A DNA stretch of 64,000 nt. Origin: Tetrahymena elliotti 4EA (lineage: Eukaryota > Ciliophora > Oligohymenophorea > Hymenostomatida > Tetrahymenidae). The notes under the pieces were generated by a model. That model did not search any database, was not told the origin of the DNA, and saw nothing but the letters and a program-made list of their open reading frames with translations. Of this stretch, positions 14,801 through 26,432 are shown in pieces. Made by a program: the position numbers and the translations under genes. Each line of letters opens with the position of its first letter. Within the stretch, counting starts at the first letter, position 1. Location: the NCBI GenBank assembly GCA_000231825.2, contig JH720389.1, forward strand, positions 122,559 through 186,558. Reading direction: 5' to 3'.

Positions 14801-17800
14801 TTCTTTTAAAAGCTCTTCTTAGTTCTAATTCATAAGTTGGTAACCTTTGTATCAATCAGGTACTAAATCTATTTACATTGATTAGAGTTCATTTGCTATT
14901 AGTAATTCAGAATTTAAAGATATTGTTGATCTTACATCAATTAGTTTGATAAATCTTTCAGGTTATAAAGTATTTTTAAGTAATATAACAATAAATTCTG
15001 TTACATGTCAAACTTGTGTAGGAACTGCAATTTATTTTGATTCTGTTTAATAGGTTACTATCTAAAATTCAAATTTTACTAATAATTAAGCTTAAAATGG
15101 TGGTGCTTTAGCATTTAAAGATTGTGGTTATAGTTAGAGCTAAGTAATATGTGATTCATCAAGTTAAACTGAAAGTTTATGTTTATTACTTATTGAGAAA
15201 TCTATATTTTAATTTAATGAAGCATTAGAAAGTGGTGGTAGTATGTATATTATAAACAGTAATATATAGATGAGAAATAGCTAAATTTAACAAAATAAAG
15301 CGATAATAGGAGGAGGTTTAAGATATCTACAAATATAACCCATATTTGTATATCGATACTTTATTTACCTTAAATCAAAAAGTAGATAGTATAATGACTT
15401 TAATGTTATAGAATTAAACTCTGCCACAGTTCACAGTCATAATATAGGCTCAAATCTTAAAAAAATAGCAGCTTTTGATAAGAACTTAAAACAAATTGAA
15501 GAGAACACCAATTAAGTTATCGATTCTACAATTAATATTATAAGTTAAGTCTACATAAATTCATTTGTTAGTGGTGGATATCTTGGATTTTCATTTTAAC
15601 TGCTTGATGAAGAAAATAATCCTTTATATTTTGATACTGCTTTATATAAAAATAATGGATATCCCAAATCTATTCAAAGCGAAATTAATACTTTTTACAT
15701 CTAATCATAAGTATTTAACAGCTAGATTAAGCTATTTGGTTAGTAATACTCTGATTATAATTACTATAATGCTTAAACTAAAATGTTTTCTATTTCAGGT
15801 TTATAAGTTATTGCTGATCCAGAAAGCCAAAATAAACTTTTTATCCAAAGTCCAGCAATAAAAAGGCCTACCGTGAGTTCTTAAGCTTATAGATTGATAG
15901 ATGAAGGTCAGATAAATTTATTTTTGTCAATCTATTTATTTACCTAATACAACTAATATTAAAAATAGGTCCATTTTATATGCAAATGATTATTAAATTT
16001 AGAGATTGCATACCAGGTGAAGTTTTTAGAAAAAGTGGTTCATTATTCTTTTGTTAAGTGTGTACAGAAGGAACCTACTCTCTTCAAGATCCTTCTCCAG
16101 GTAAAAGATATTTAGTTTTAAATTAAAAAATAAACATATTTTTATTAGATTTATATAGTACCTAAAATTGCTTAAAATGTCCAAGTTAAGCTAGCTACTG
16201 CTATGGAAGATAGATGACTTTAAAGGAAGGCTATTGGAAAGTTTCAAACTCAAGTAGCAATATTGTGTATTGCACTAACTAGCCATCTAACTGTAATGGA
16301 GATAGCGATAAAGGATATTGCTCAGAAGGGCATATAGGACCATTGTGTGAGGTTTGTGACAATAAAGGAACTATTTGGGGTGAAAAGTATGCTACTGATG
16401 GAAATTTCAATTGCTTAAGTTGTGAAGTAGTTTAAAGTGCTAAATATGTTATACCAAGTTTGATTATGATACTAGGTATGATTGTTTATATTGGATTTAG
16501 CTTAAAGATTGCCCTAGATATTAGTAGACTTATCATATTAGGGTATTATTTAAGAATGATGTAAATGTGTCCAATCAGTAAGTCATCTTTTTCAGATACC
16601 ACGAATATGAATATAAAATCTTTAATTAATTATATTCAAATTTCTTAAATAGTGAATACTGCTAAAGTTGAGCTCCCTTCATTTATCACTTTTCTTCCTA
16701 ATTACGTTGGTAAAAGATACTTTTTAATTCAAAAAAAATTGAATATTTTTGTTTTTAGGATCTCCTATTTAAAATATGATGTATACTCTTGATTGTTGGT
16801 TTGCTAGATCAGTACAAGGAGGTGTGCCTATTGTTTTTTAAAGAACAATATGGTCATTATCAATTCCTGTTATTTATCTTTCTGGAGTGTATACCATTTA
16901 CATAATTTTAGTCTTGGTTAAGTATGTCAAATTTTAGATGGTAATTTATTTTATTTAATTTTTCTATTAATGTAAAAAATTTTTTTTCTCATAAAAGTCT
17001 TATTTGCAAAGTGGTTTAGTGTTTCTATTTTTGTACTTATAACCAAATATGATATCTAATCTTTTGTCAGTCATGTCTTGTAGAAAAATAGATGAAAAGT
17101 TATATATACAAGCTGATATTTCTTTTGAATGTTATACTGGAACTCATCTAAAATATATTTTTTTAATATGTATACCTGGGTTCTTATTATGGGCACTTAT
17201 TATTCCTATTTATATTTTGAAAAGCTTGGTAAAGCATAAAAACTAATTAGATTGGTCACGTGTAAGAATGAGATTTGGCTTTTTATATTAAGACTACAAA
17301 AGAAAACATTATTATTGGGAGTTTATAAGAAGCTATATGAAAGTCTTGATAGTATGCATTTACAGCTTTTATGGTGATCCATATAGTAATTTTTTTTTTT
17401 GTTATAATTCAATTTTTTAATTTATTTTTATTTTAGCAAACAAGTTGATTTTTGCTTTGATCATATGCATACTCTACATAGTACTTTTAAAAAAGCTAAG
17501 GCCATTTCAAATGCATTATTTTTAAGACTTGGATCATATATCTATGGTTACTATTATAATTTTAATTCTCATGAATATATTCTTATATAATGATCCTCCA
17601 TATGCTCAATAAGTCATATTTTATATCATTTTATTAGGAATTCATAATTTATATCAACTCTATCTTATCAAAGAAGTTATTAAAACAAAAATAGAAATAT
17701 CTTACAAAAGTTACATTGAATATGTAAAAAAAAAATTGATGTAATTCTTCCCAAAATTAAGTAAATATTTGACTTTAGCTAAAGAAGAATCATTCAAAAA

Positions 17801-19624
17801 ATTCAAATATTGGAAAATGGTCAAATTCCATATTACATAGATAAAAGAAAAAAAGATTTCTGGAAAAGCTCGAGAACAAATTTTTGGTATTTCTTCTGGT
17901 TCTTTTTCGAAATTGACAAATTAAGCCAAAGTAGAATAAAGTAAACAAAACAACTTAAATTCTAGTATCTAAAATCCTCAAAGTAAGATTTTTTGATTAA
18001 ATATTTTGATAATAAATATTTCTTTTTAATTAGACAAATCTAATTCTTAGATTTTTTTGAATGTTCCTAATCAAGTAAGTATTCTCAACCAAGATCTCTA
18101 AAAATCTTTTTAGAATAAATTAGTATCATCCTAGATTAATTACTAAGATTAGAATGATAGTTTTTTGCATGTTGATAATAGTAGGTTTATGGGTTTTAAC
18201 AAAATATCTAATTCTCAATTTGAATCAGAGAAAAAAAACTAAATAATTTTTAAAAATTTACGTAAGGTTGAAGGTGATTTTAATCTTGAATATGTGAAAA
18301 AATCCTTGAATTCTTCAAGTTAAGAAAATAATAATTAGTAAGGAGAAGATAAATAGAAATAGAGCAATTCTTTAAAAATGATAAAAGAAAATGAAAATGA
18401 ATAAGCTAAAGAAGATATTGAAAATCCTATCATTTCTAAGGATTAGCAATTAATATGTTCATCAGAAAATATTAACTTATACACTAAAAAAGAATCTGAT
18501 TCTACCTAATCATCAATTCCCTAATAATTTAATGTAAATTTTTTGGTAAATAAATATAATTTCTAACTTTTACTTTAATGTATAGTTCAATAGCAATATT
18601 TAAGTAAAGGAAGTTGGTTAAAATTAAGAATAAAACTGTAACACTTAACCGTCATCTGGAGATACTATTGAAAATAAATTCAATTCAGAAAATATTCCTT
18701 ATTCTGATGTAAACTATAATGAAGGATAGCAAGATATTATAGAAATATCAGCTTAGGATTAATCAGCTCTTTCTCCTATTTAATCTTACAGCAATTAAGG
18801 ATTAACATTTGTTTTAAACTAAATACTTGAGGTTTCTAATGAAAGCATGTAAAATCAAAGTGAAAAAAGAGAAAAGTAAAAATCTGAAGCATCTATAATA
18901 TAGGATCATAATACTTAAAAAGCTTATTCAGCCAGTTAATCTAAATAGTTCAAAAATAATAATGCTAATGACTTGGAAAAAAGCTTAAATACTTAAGAGA
19001 AATATAAATATGTTCTTGAGAAAGGTAACACATAACAAAGTAATTTTTACTCTCAACATTTTTAGACTGAAATCTAAGATCACAAAACAGTAGGTTCTGA
19101 ATTTGTTATTTAATCTCCTATCAACACCTAAAAATATTTTGAAAATCACAATACATTATAATTTGACTCAATTACCTTAAATTAAGATAACTCTCCTCAC
19201 TTTTCTTTGAAAAAATAGCTAAAATAAAGTAAATAAGGTAAATTTATTTTCATTTTTATTTCTTTATCCTCACATTAAAAACTTAAATTTAAAAAAAGCA
19301 AAAGATATATAAAAAGAATAAGTAAATGAATCATAACAAACAGATTAAATAGAAAATAAAAAATAAAGCAACTCTTTAGAATTGTAAATGATATAATAAA
19401 GAAATTAAGAGCTATAAAAAAAAATCGAAAGTATTCACTAAGAATTTTAACTTGTAACATTTTAGCATCTAGATGAAATGCCTACAGAATAGAAAGACTC
19501 TGAAAAGAGAAGTCAAATTTAAGATGAAAAAGTTAGTTAGCTTTAATCATGCAATGGATTAAGTGATATAGAGATAAGAATACTTTAACCTGAATAAAGT
19601 TAAAAGCTTGAAGATTAAAAATGA
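8847..19624 (+). CDS. Giant multi-pass membrane protein, paralogue of the upstream gene
   Basis: About 3380 residues. ATG 8847 is followed by a signal-like hydrophobic stretch (KFFLVLIAIHIY) and then Cys-rich furin/EGF-like repeats (CSVCDQGGQVCSLC). Introns inferred: 11232-11281 (or 11253-11281), 11510-11568, 12684-12734, 14077-14132, 15907-15968, 16101-16148, 16710-16758, 16941-16997, 17386-17436, 17983-18033, 18546-18585 and 19238-19298; the spliced frame is intact to TGA 19622. Domain order: Cys-rich N-terminus; long propeller-like region (about 9200-13550); beta-helix-like region (about 14150-15400); Cys module with GHIGPLCEVCD; 7-8 membrane segments (about 16440-17650) including an IPGFLLWALIIPIYIL segment; long Q/E/K-rich tail. 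The upstream gene has the same Cys module, membrane segments and several identical intron sites, so this is a tandem duplicate. Surface sensing or adhesion is inference. Confidence 0.9.
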
Positions 19625-20051
19625 TTAAATCTTCTAAAACTAAACAAATATTTTGTTTATTTATAATAAAATATTTTTAAACAAGTTGATTAATTAAATA
19701 AATAAATTTTTTTGAAAATAATATTTTGTACATTTAAACTAATTTTATATTTGTAATATGAAATTAAGTAAACTAGCCTTTTCAGATAACCTTCTAATGA
19801 AATTACTTTAAAACTTTACTCAATTTAATACATATTTAGATTAAAATAATAAACCAAAATTTGACAAATATTTTTAAAATTTTAAAGGCATTAATTTTGA
19901 AGAAGTAACCAAATAATATAAAATGTGTTAATTAATTTTTAACTTTTCTCTTTTAATAGATTAGATATTAATCATTGTTTGTTAATTGTTTAAGTAATAA
20001 AAAATATCATAAACTTAATTTTAAGAGATTAATTAAAGATAAAATAGAAGT
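19625..20051. other. Intergenic, 427 bp
   Basis: AT-rich spacer between two genes on the + strand, presumably holding the 3' end of the first and the promoter of the second. I see no distinct motif. Confidence 0.6.
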
Positions 20052-21164
20052 ATGTTTTTTGTTAAATTATTTGCAAAAATATTTGCATACAGCACCCTCC
20101 CTATCTTCATAATGGCTCAACTTCTAAGTAGCATATTCTTGAAAAACTATAAAAAACCAATTTATAAACTTAAGTGCAAGTACTCCCTAATAGATTTAAA
20201 TAAAGGCAAAACAGAAATTCTAAAAATAGAAAAGTAAAGTAATAAAGCAGGTAGTAATATAAAATAGTCAGCAAGCAACTTAGAAACTTCATAATAGAGT
20301 AACTAGGAAGAAGGAGATGTAAAGATAATTATGTTTTCTGGTAACCCTGGGTATATTAGATTTTATGATAGATTTTTGCATGAACTCTCCAAGCAATTAG
20401 ATAACAAATTTGACATTTTTGGTATAGGACATTTAGGATAATTTAATTACTAAAATAAACCCATCCATAATGATTTTTCATTGACTGATCAAATAGATTA
20501 GAAAGTCGAATTTATGAATTACTTGTTTAAGCTATATCCAAAAAGCAAATTCATTTTGATATCTCATTCTATAGGTTCATATATTGTTTTGAATATGCTT
20601 GACAGGATACCATCAGATAAAATAGTATATAGCTATAAACTTTACCCTGTAATTGAAAGAATAAAAGAAACTCCAAATGGTGTTCATAAGGCTAAACTCC
20701 CATATTTTCCTTACATTTATCTTTCAAGCTTTGTTGTTGGATTTTTTTCATATTTACCTACATCACTAAAGAGAATCATTTCTAAATTATACTTAGAATC
20801 CGAATTAGGTAATGTCAAAGAAGATGTTTCTGACATGGCAGAAATATTTTCTACTTATGCTTCCTACAGTAACTTTTACTCTATGCTTTATATGACAAAA
20901 ACGGAGTATTAAATGCTGAATGAGAGATAAGCAAAGTTACTTGATAAATTTTCCTAAAAGATGATGCTCTATTATGGAGTAGACGATGCATGGTGCCCTG
21001 TTCAATACTACAAAGACATAAGAATTGATATGCCTCATTTAAATGCTAAACTAGATGAAAAGGGATTCTTGCATGCATTTGTTATTGGTGGTTCTACATT
21101 AAAATCAGAATTAATTTCTGGCTGGATTAAGTAAAAGTTAGACGAAATCGACTATGAATATTGA
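20052..21164 (+). CDS. LDAH: Lipid-droplet-associated hydrolase (LDAH) family serine hydrolase
   Basis: One exon, 370 residues, ending at TGA 21162. The family signature is FSGNPGYIRFYDRFLHEL (the PGNPG..FY.FL block near the start of the alpha/beta-hydrolase fold). The nucleophile elbow SHSIGS places Ser at residue 173. An acidic residue in GVDDAWCP (about 311-312) and His341 in GFLHAF complete a plausible catalytic triad. Length and order fit the C2orf43/LDAH family (Pfam Lipase_3-like/DUF2305), which acts on lipid droplets and is proposed to hydrolyse sterol esters or other neutral lipids. A hydrophobic N-terminus (residues 1-30) could anchor it to a membrane or droplet. The next gene is convergent. 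Confidence is high for the family; the substrate is unknown. Confidence 0.9.
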
Positions 21165-21493
21165 TTTCATAATAATTTTAAAATATTTTTTTATTTGTAG
21201 AAATCTTTGTAAATGTTGATAAATAAAATTTGTTAAATTAACTTTTTCAAATTTTTAATTATTGAAAATTGATTCAAAATTTATCTAAAACATTTGACTT
21301 ATAAGAAAATAATTCATTAATAAACAAATAAATGAATAGTATAAATAAACACATTTTAAATAATAATTTGGATAAAATTTAATAGACTCTTTTATTTTAG
21401 AATAATTAAAAAATTATTTTGTATTAAAAGTTTAAATAAAAAAGAATAAGACCTTTAGAGATTTTTATTTTTAAGTTGATGAGATTGAATTAT
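21165..21493. other. Intergenic, 329 bp, between convergent genes
   Basis: Short AT-rich spacer between the TGA codons of two convergent genes. It must hold both polyadenylation regions. I see nothing else. Confidence 0.6.
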
Positions 21494-23437
21494 TCAAAAT
21501 ATTTGAGAACTTTAAATAGGCTGTACAATAACGTACTCACAAGATAGGTGAGCATTTTATAAGAAATTTAGTTTCTTTTTTTCAGAAAAGTCAACTAAAC
21601 AAATTATAGTTTATTATTAATTATTTAAAAATATTTAATATAAATTTTACCTGGCCAGTACTGATCACTCAAAGAGTTTGTTGGTAACAAATTATTGTAT
21701 TAATAACATTGAGCAACAAGTTCAGAACAAAAATAGGTTTATTTTTGGTTGCATAAATATTGGAGCTCTATATTATTTTAGATTGATGCTTTTTTCTTTG
21801 AATCTTATGTAGAAATTGATTAATTTCTACAAATACGATCACCTGCACTTTTTAAAACTTTCATTGTGCTTATATCAAACTATTTTCCTAAAGTCATTTT
21901 CATAAAATTGAAAAAACCTTATATTTACTTTTGGGTCTTTTTATAATGAAGTTTTCTGTATGCAATCCTAGGTTTAAAGAATTTTATTAAAATAATATTG
22001 CAACTAATAATATTTAAATTGATTTACTTTTCAAATTTTATTGACCAGTTGCTAGCAGATATTTATTCCCATGGTGTAAGATTTACTCCATTTTTAGTAT
22101 TAGATTCGAAGAGAACTATTTTACCACATTTATATTTTAGTATCATTCCAACATGATCTAGATTTTTAAAAACTTATAAGATAAAATTTTATATTTAAAA
22201 TTGATTACCGTATTAGCTGGTAGTCAAAGTTCTTTGTATAGCTGAGCCTATACTGTTATTTTTAAATAAAAGTATATCTCCAGTATCACATATTTGTTTG
22301 AATTAGTGTTCAGAAATTAATGTTTGCTGTTTATATAAATTTTGAATGAAATTTAAAATAAAAAACAAAAGCTTACTTTCCAAAATTATTTCTCTAATTA
22401 ACATAGTTTGTATCTATAATGAAAATATTAGGCTTGTTCTTGGTGCTGTTTAATAGAACTAACCCACTCTTCTAGCAGTTAAGAATTATTATCACAGCTT
22501 TTGAAGTGGAAAACCTTACCAGATATATGAGGTACAATTCTAATGTTTTTAATTAAAAATGTTAAGATATTATTTATAGTAATAATGAAGATTACTTAAA
22601 TTCTGTAAGCTATTTTGTTTATGAATCTCTAATCTCTTCAATATTAGTATCAATGATTTAAAAGTTTATAGAACCAAATATGTTAGATTTATTTTCTGGT
22701 AAGAAATAGTTGAAATAGAAATTATCCAAAATGCAGTATCTTTTCTAAAATATATTATTATTTAATAAAATTTCACTCTCCATCAATTAATAAACGAATA
22801 ATATTTATATTTTAAAGATTTATATGCTAAAGCCTGCTATTTATAAATATATTAAAAAATTAATTACTTAAAACCCTTGAAATAAAGTAGGACTTTTTTT
22901 CATCAAATATCCTCTTTTCATAGGCAATTGGAAATCATGGAATCTGTTGGATTCAAAAAAAGATTGCTATGTTGTATTTAATTTACTGTTTTCTGTTGCT
23001 TCATCTATTTATTCAAAATTCTACTTATGCTTTTTACACTTCTTCAATTCAACTGAATCCCTAATTCTATGTACTAAAGAACATTTATTTGTATCCTCTT
23101 AAAAATTTTATTCAGCATCATCCTCATCTTAAAACACTAAATCAAAGTTGTGCTAGAAATATTGATATTCATCACTTTGAATATCTTTTATATATTATCT
23201 TTTCTTTTTTTTCTCTAGATTTTCTACAATTTGGTCTAAAATTTCATCTAGAGTTAAAGTATTACGATTACAAAAAGGCGTATCTAAGCTAACATCAAAA
23301 GCCCCTCTCTATTCATATTAGTATTCAGCAGGATCCTATATTAGTTCATTTTACTCTGCTAAAACTGCATTATTTTAAGAATAGGTATTTAAGTTTAAAG
23401 AATTCAGTTTGCTTTCTTCTTAAAATAAAAATGACAT
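21494..23437 (-). CDS. PH domain plus YiiX-type permuted papain-like protein
   Basis: About 535 residues. Introns inferred at 22745-22867, 22540-22595, 22327-22376, 22158-22208 and 21595-21650. Residues 1-175 are acidic and unrecognised. From about 178 a PH domain runs from KRGYLMKKSPTLFQGFQKRY to a closing helix LLEEWVSSIKQH. The C-terminal part matches the circularly permuted papain-like fold of YaeF/YiiX (MEROPS C92, NlpC/P60 superfamily): GDILLF, then YDHVGMIL with catalytic His335, an LFESN acid, GKQFDIS, and YFCSELVAQC with catalytic Cys477 late in the chain. His before Cys is the hallmark of the permuted order. Likely a membrane-recruited amidase, peptidase or acyl-transfer enzyme; the substrate is unknown. 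The frame stays open upstream to an ATG at 23560, so up to 41 more residues are possible. Confidence 0.87.
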
Positions 23438-24058
23438 CAGTATTTTTTCTTGTTTAGATAAAAAAACAATAAAGATTAATTATACAAATCTTTGCAAAAA
23501 TATTAAATATCTATCAATCAATAGATTAAAAAATTTATGCTTTTAGCCAAATATTAGCATCAGAATGTAATTAAAACTTTATATCAAAAATCTTATTAAA
23601 ATTTTGATTGATTTAATCTCAATTTTTAAATTAAATTGGTTCAACTTCTTTTTTTTTAGAATTGATACTTAAAAGGTTTAATATCTTTATATAATAGTTT
23701 AGATTATTGAAGTTATAATTTTTTAACTTTCAAAAATAAGTAGATGTTTTAAAAAATTGTTGATTCAAAACAAATCAGATATCTTAAAATATGATTATTA
23801 TTTTTATTTAAAAAATAATTAAAATATTTAACAAAAAAATAAAGTAAAATTTTATTGAAAAAGCAAAAAATAATTACAACATATTTTAATTAATGCATTA
23901 AATTTTCTATTTTATTTTTGATTAAGTATTTTTTAGTAAAATTAAACACCAAAAATTTTAATTTCAAATAAGTATTTTGTATTACATTTATTTGACATTA
24001 TTAATAAATGATATTTACATTCTTTATCAAATATTGTTTTTATTTTGAAGAAAAGTAA
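23438..24058. other. Intergenic, 621 bp, between divergent genes
   Basis: Presumed bidirectional promoter region between divergently transcribed genes. The right part (from about 23640) is almost pure A/T. The left 120 bp could instead be 5' coding sequence if the PH-domain gene starts at 23560. Confidence 0.5.
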
Positions 24059-25471
24059 ATGAATTCAAAAAGATTTTCTAAGATTCCTATTTATGATACC
24101 TCCAAATTAAACATTTGTAATTAAAACTAAACTCCTCATAAAATATAAAAAGCTATTTTATTTGAAAATGATCAAGGAGAAAAATGCTTTATAGTTATTT
24201 TTCATAAATCTGATTACCAAATGATTAAGATTGGAGATTCTATTTCCAATGAAGCCATTCTTGTTGAAGGAAATATTTTAGAGACCCTAACGAATAATAT
24301 TTAATAAATAAAATATAATAAATTCAAAAATGAGATCTACCTAGTTGAATATTCTTAGATACCATATACATTTTATGTATTTGATGATAATTACATTCAT
24401 ATTATAAATTTACTCAAATAAAAAATTCTCAAAACAATATAATTCTAGTTATCAAATTCCTTCAATGTTTAAAATACATAAGACTTGCATAATAAATAGG
24501 ATCATCAAAAATATATTTTGGAAAGAAAGGCTCTTCTTTAATCTAGTTTATAAATTATACCATTGAGTTTAAACTATTTTTCTATACTATAAAGTAGATT
24601 CTAAAATTATAGCTTCTCATAAATATCTATATACAATTAAAATGGCTAACTTATTATTAGAGAAAGTATTACAGGTTATCGTGATAAATTTGATAGAGGT
24701 TTATTTCTTGGTTGCTATGTAAGTAAAAATGAATAGATTTTTTTTGTTTAAGAATGCATTTTTGATGAACCTATAAAGCTGCTTTGTATTGATTTAGAAG
24801 ATATTTATAAAATAAATATTGAAGATAAAGATCAACAAGAGATTGATCAGGGTAGTTTAAATTATTTGTAAAGATATCAAAAAAAGCAAGAATGCAAACA
24901 ATACATTACTTCAAAACTTTCATAGAAAAAATTTCATAATTAAGTAATTGATATGATGCAGATAGATGAGTTTCAATTGATAATTTTCATGAATACTAAC
25001 GAAATATAAACTTCATATGATTCTTGTTATTTAATTTTCAACATTAAACAATCTTTATTTCATACAGAGATTATATTTGATAACTTTGAATATCCTATTA
25101 TCTTAAATAAAATTTTATGTTTGAATTAAATATATTAGAGGATAATATTTGAATTCACTTCATCTGAAGGATTAAATGTTGCAGAATACGATTTGTCTAC
25201 TAAATAAATTATTAATTGTTAAAAGTAACCTAACATAGATATTAATTAATATGATTTAGGTCATAAAAATATTATTAATACCTTATAACAATAAATGAAT
25301 TAAGTTTGCTACTATGAAATAGATGAAAATTAATAAGTTATATACTAAAATTATTTAGTTGGAATAACTCATTCCCTAATTTTTCTTATGTAAAAGAAAG
25401 GTTTAACAGATTAAATATCTTAAATTTCAATTCACGATATTATTGTTTAACTAAATTTAATTGAAGAATGA
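24059..25471 (+). CDS. Unrecognised protein, 470 residues
   Basis: One exon with no TGA for 470 codons and typical ciliate use of TAA/TAG inside the frame; it ends at TGA 25469. I do not recognise a family. The protein has alternating short beta-like segments rich in Ile, Tyr, Phe and Gln (for example YIHIINLL, FIVIFHKSDYQMIKIGDS), with no signal peptide, no membrane segment and no catalytic motif that I can name. The texture could suit a degenerate beta-propeller, but no WD signature is visible. Its 5' side is divergent from the PH/YiiX gene. Confidence 0.78.
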
Positions 25472-26432
25472 AATAAATAAATAAATAATTCAGAAAAAGA
25501 AAAAAATTTGTGAACAAATTGTAATATTTCATATTCATTAAAGATATTCTTAGATAATTTAGCATTATATATCAATTTTTATAGCTTTGTCTTTCTTTAT
25601 CATAAACATGATATTAATAGATACTTTTATAACAAAATTAAGTTTTTATTTTTACATAATTCAAGCAAATAAACTCTTAGATTTAGAGGATATGTTTACT
25701 TTCTTTTTAAAACTAAAATGAAAAAATATTAGCACTTTCTGTAAGGAGAAACCCCATTTTTGAGTTCAAAGAATGGGTAAAAGAAAAACAAAGAAATTTT
25801 TCTGACAATTAGAAAAATATCTTTTTGGTTGGATATTTGTCTGTAAAATATTATCATATCTAATTTAGTTTTAGCTCTAAAAATAATTTAAAATATACAA
25901 TGAAAAAAAAAAGGCAGCTGTTCTAAAAACTTAATACTTTTGAGAAATATCATGCAAGATATAAATTAAGAAACAGTTGTTAAGGTCATAAATTTGTTGA
26001 TGTTTTAAATCGAAGACTGAACAAATCATAAATCTTTCAATTGAAGACTAAACAATTAATAAAATAAATAATTTCTAAAAATAAATATTTTTTGCAAGAT
26101 AATGTAAATAAGATTTTATTTGAGAATATTTAAACAAATATTAGTAAAAATTAGTGAATAAATATGAAGTTTTTTTCACTTTTCATACTTCATTCTTTTA
26201 CTTTTTTTATTTTTTTCTGGCTGTTTTATCTTTTCATAAACATTAAAATATGTTTTTGTAAAGTATGTTAATAAATGTTGTATTTAATTTTCTGAAGTTA
26301 AATAATAAGTATGAGAGTTTTTGTTTTATTAAAAATATAAATCTTTAATTTTATTAAAATTTCTTTTTTTCTTTGAAATCCAAGTCATTATAGCCTTAAA
26401 TTTTTTCTTTACTATCAAAATTAATTAAAAAT
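25472..26432. other. Intergenic, 961 bp, between convergent genes
   Basis: AT-rich with long T and A runs. No TGA-free frame of coding character on either strand. It includes the 3' flanks of two convergent genes. Confidence 0.55.

Noticed and set aside
21912..21941. 30-nt GT...AG interval in the PH/YiiX gene as an intron
   Set aside because: Its length is a multiple of three, and reading through gives GFFNFMKMTLGKQFDIS, which fits the family better than a spliced product.
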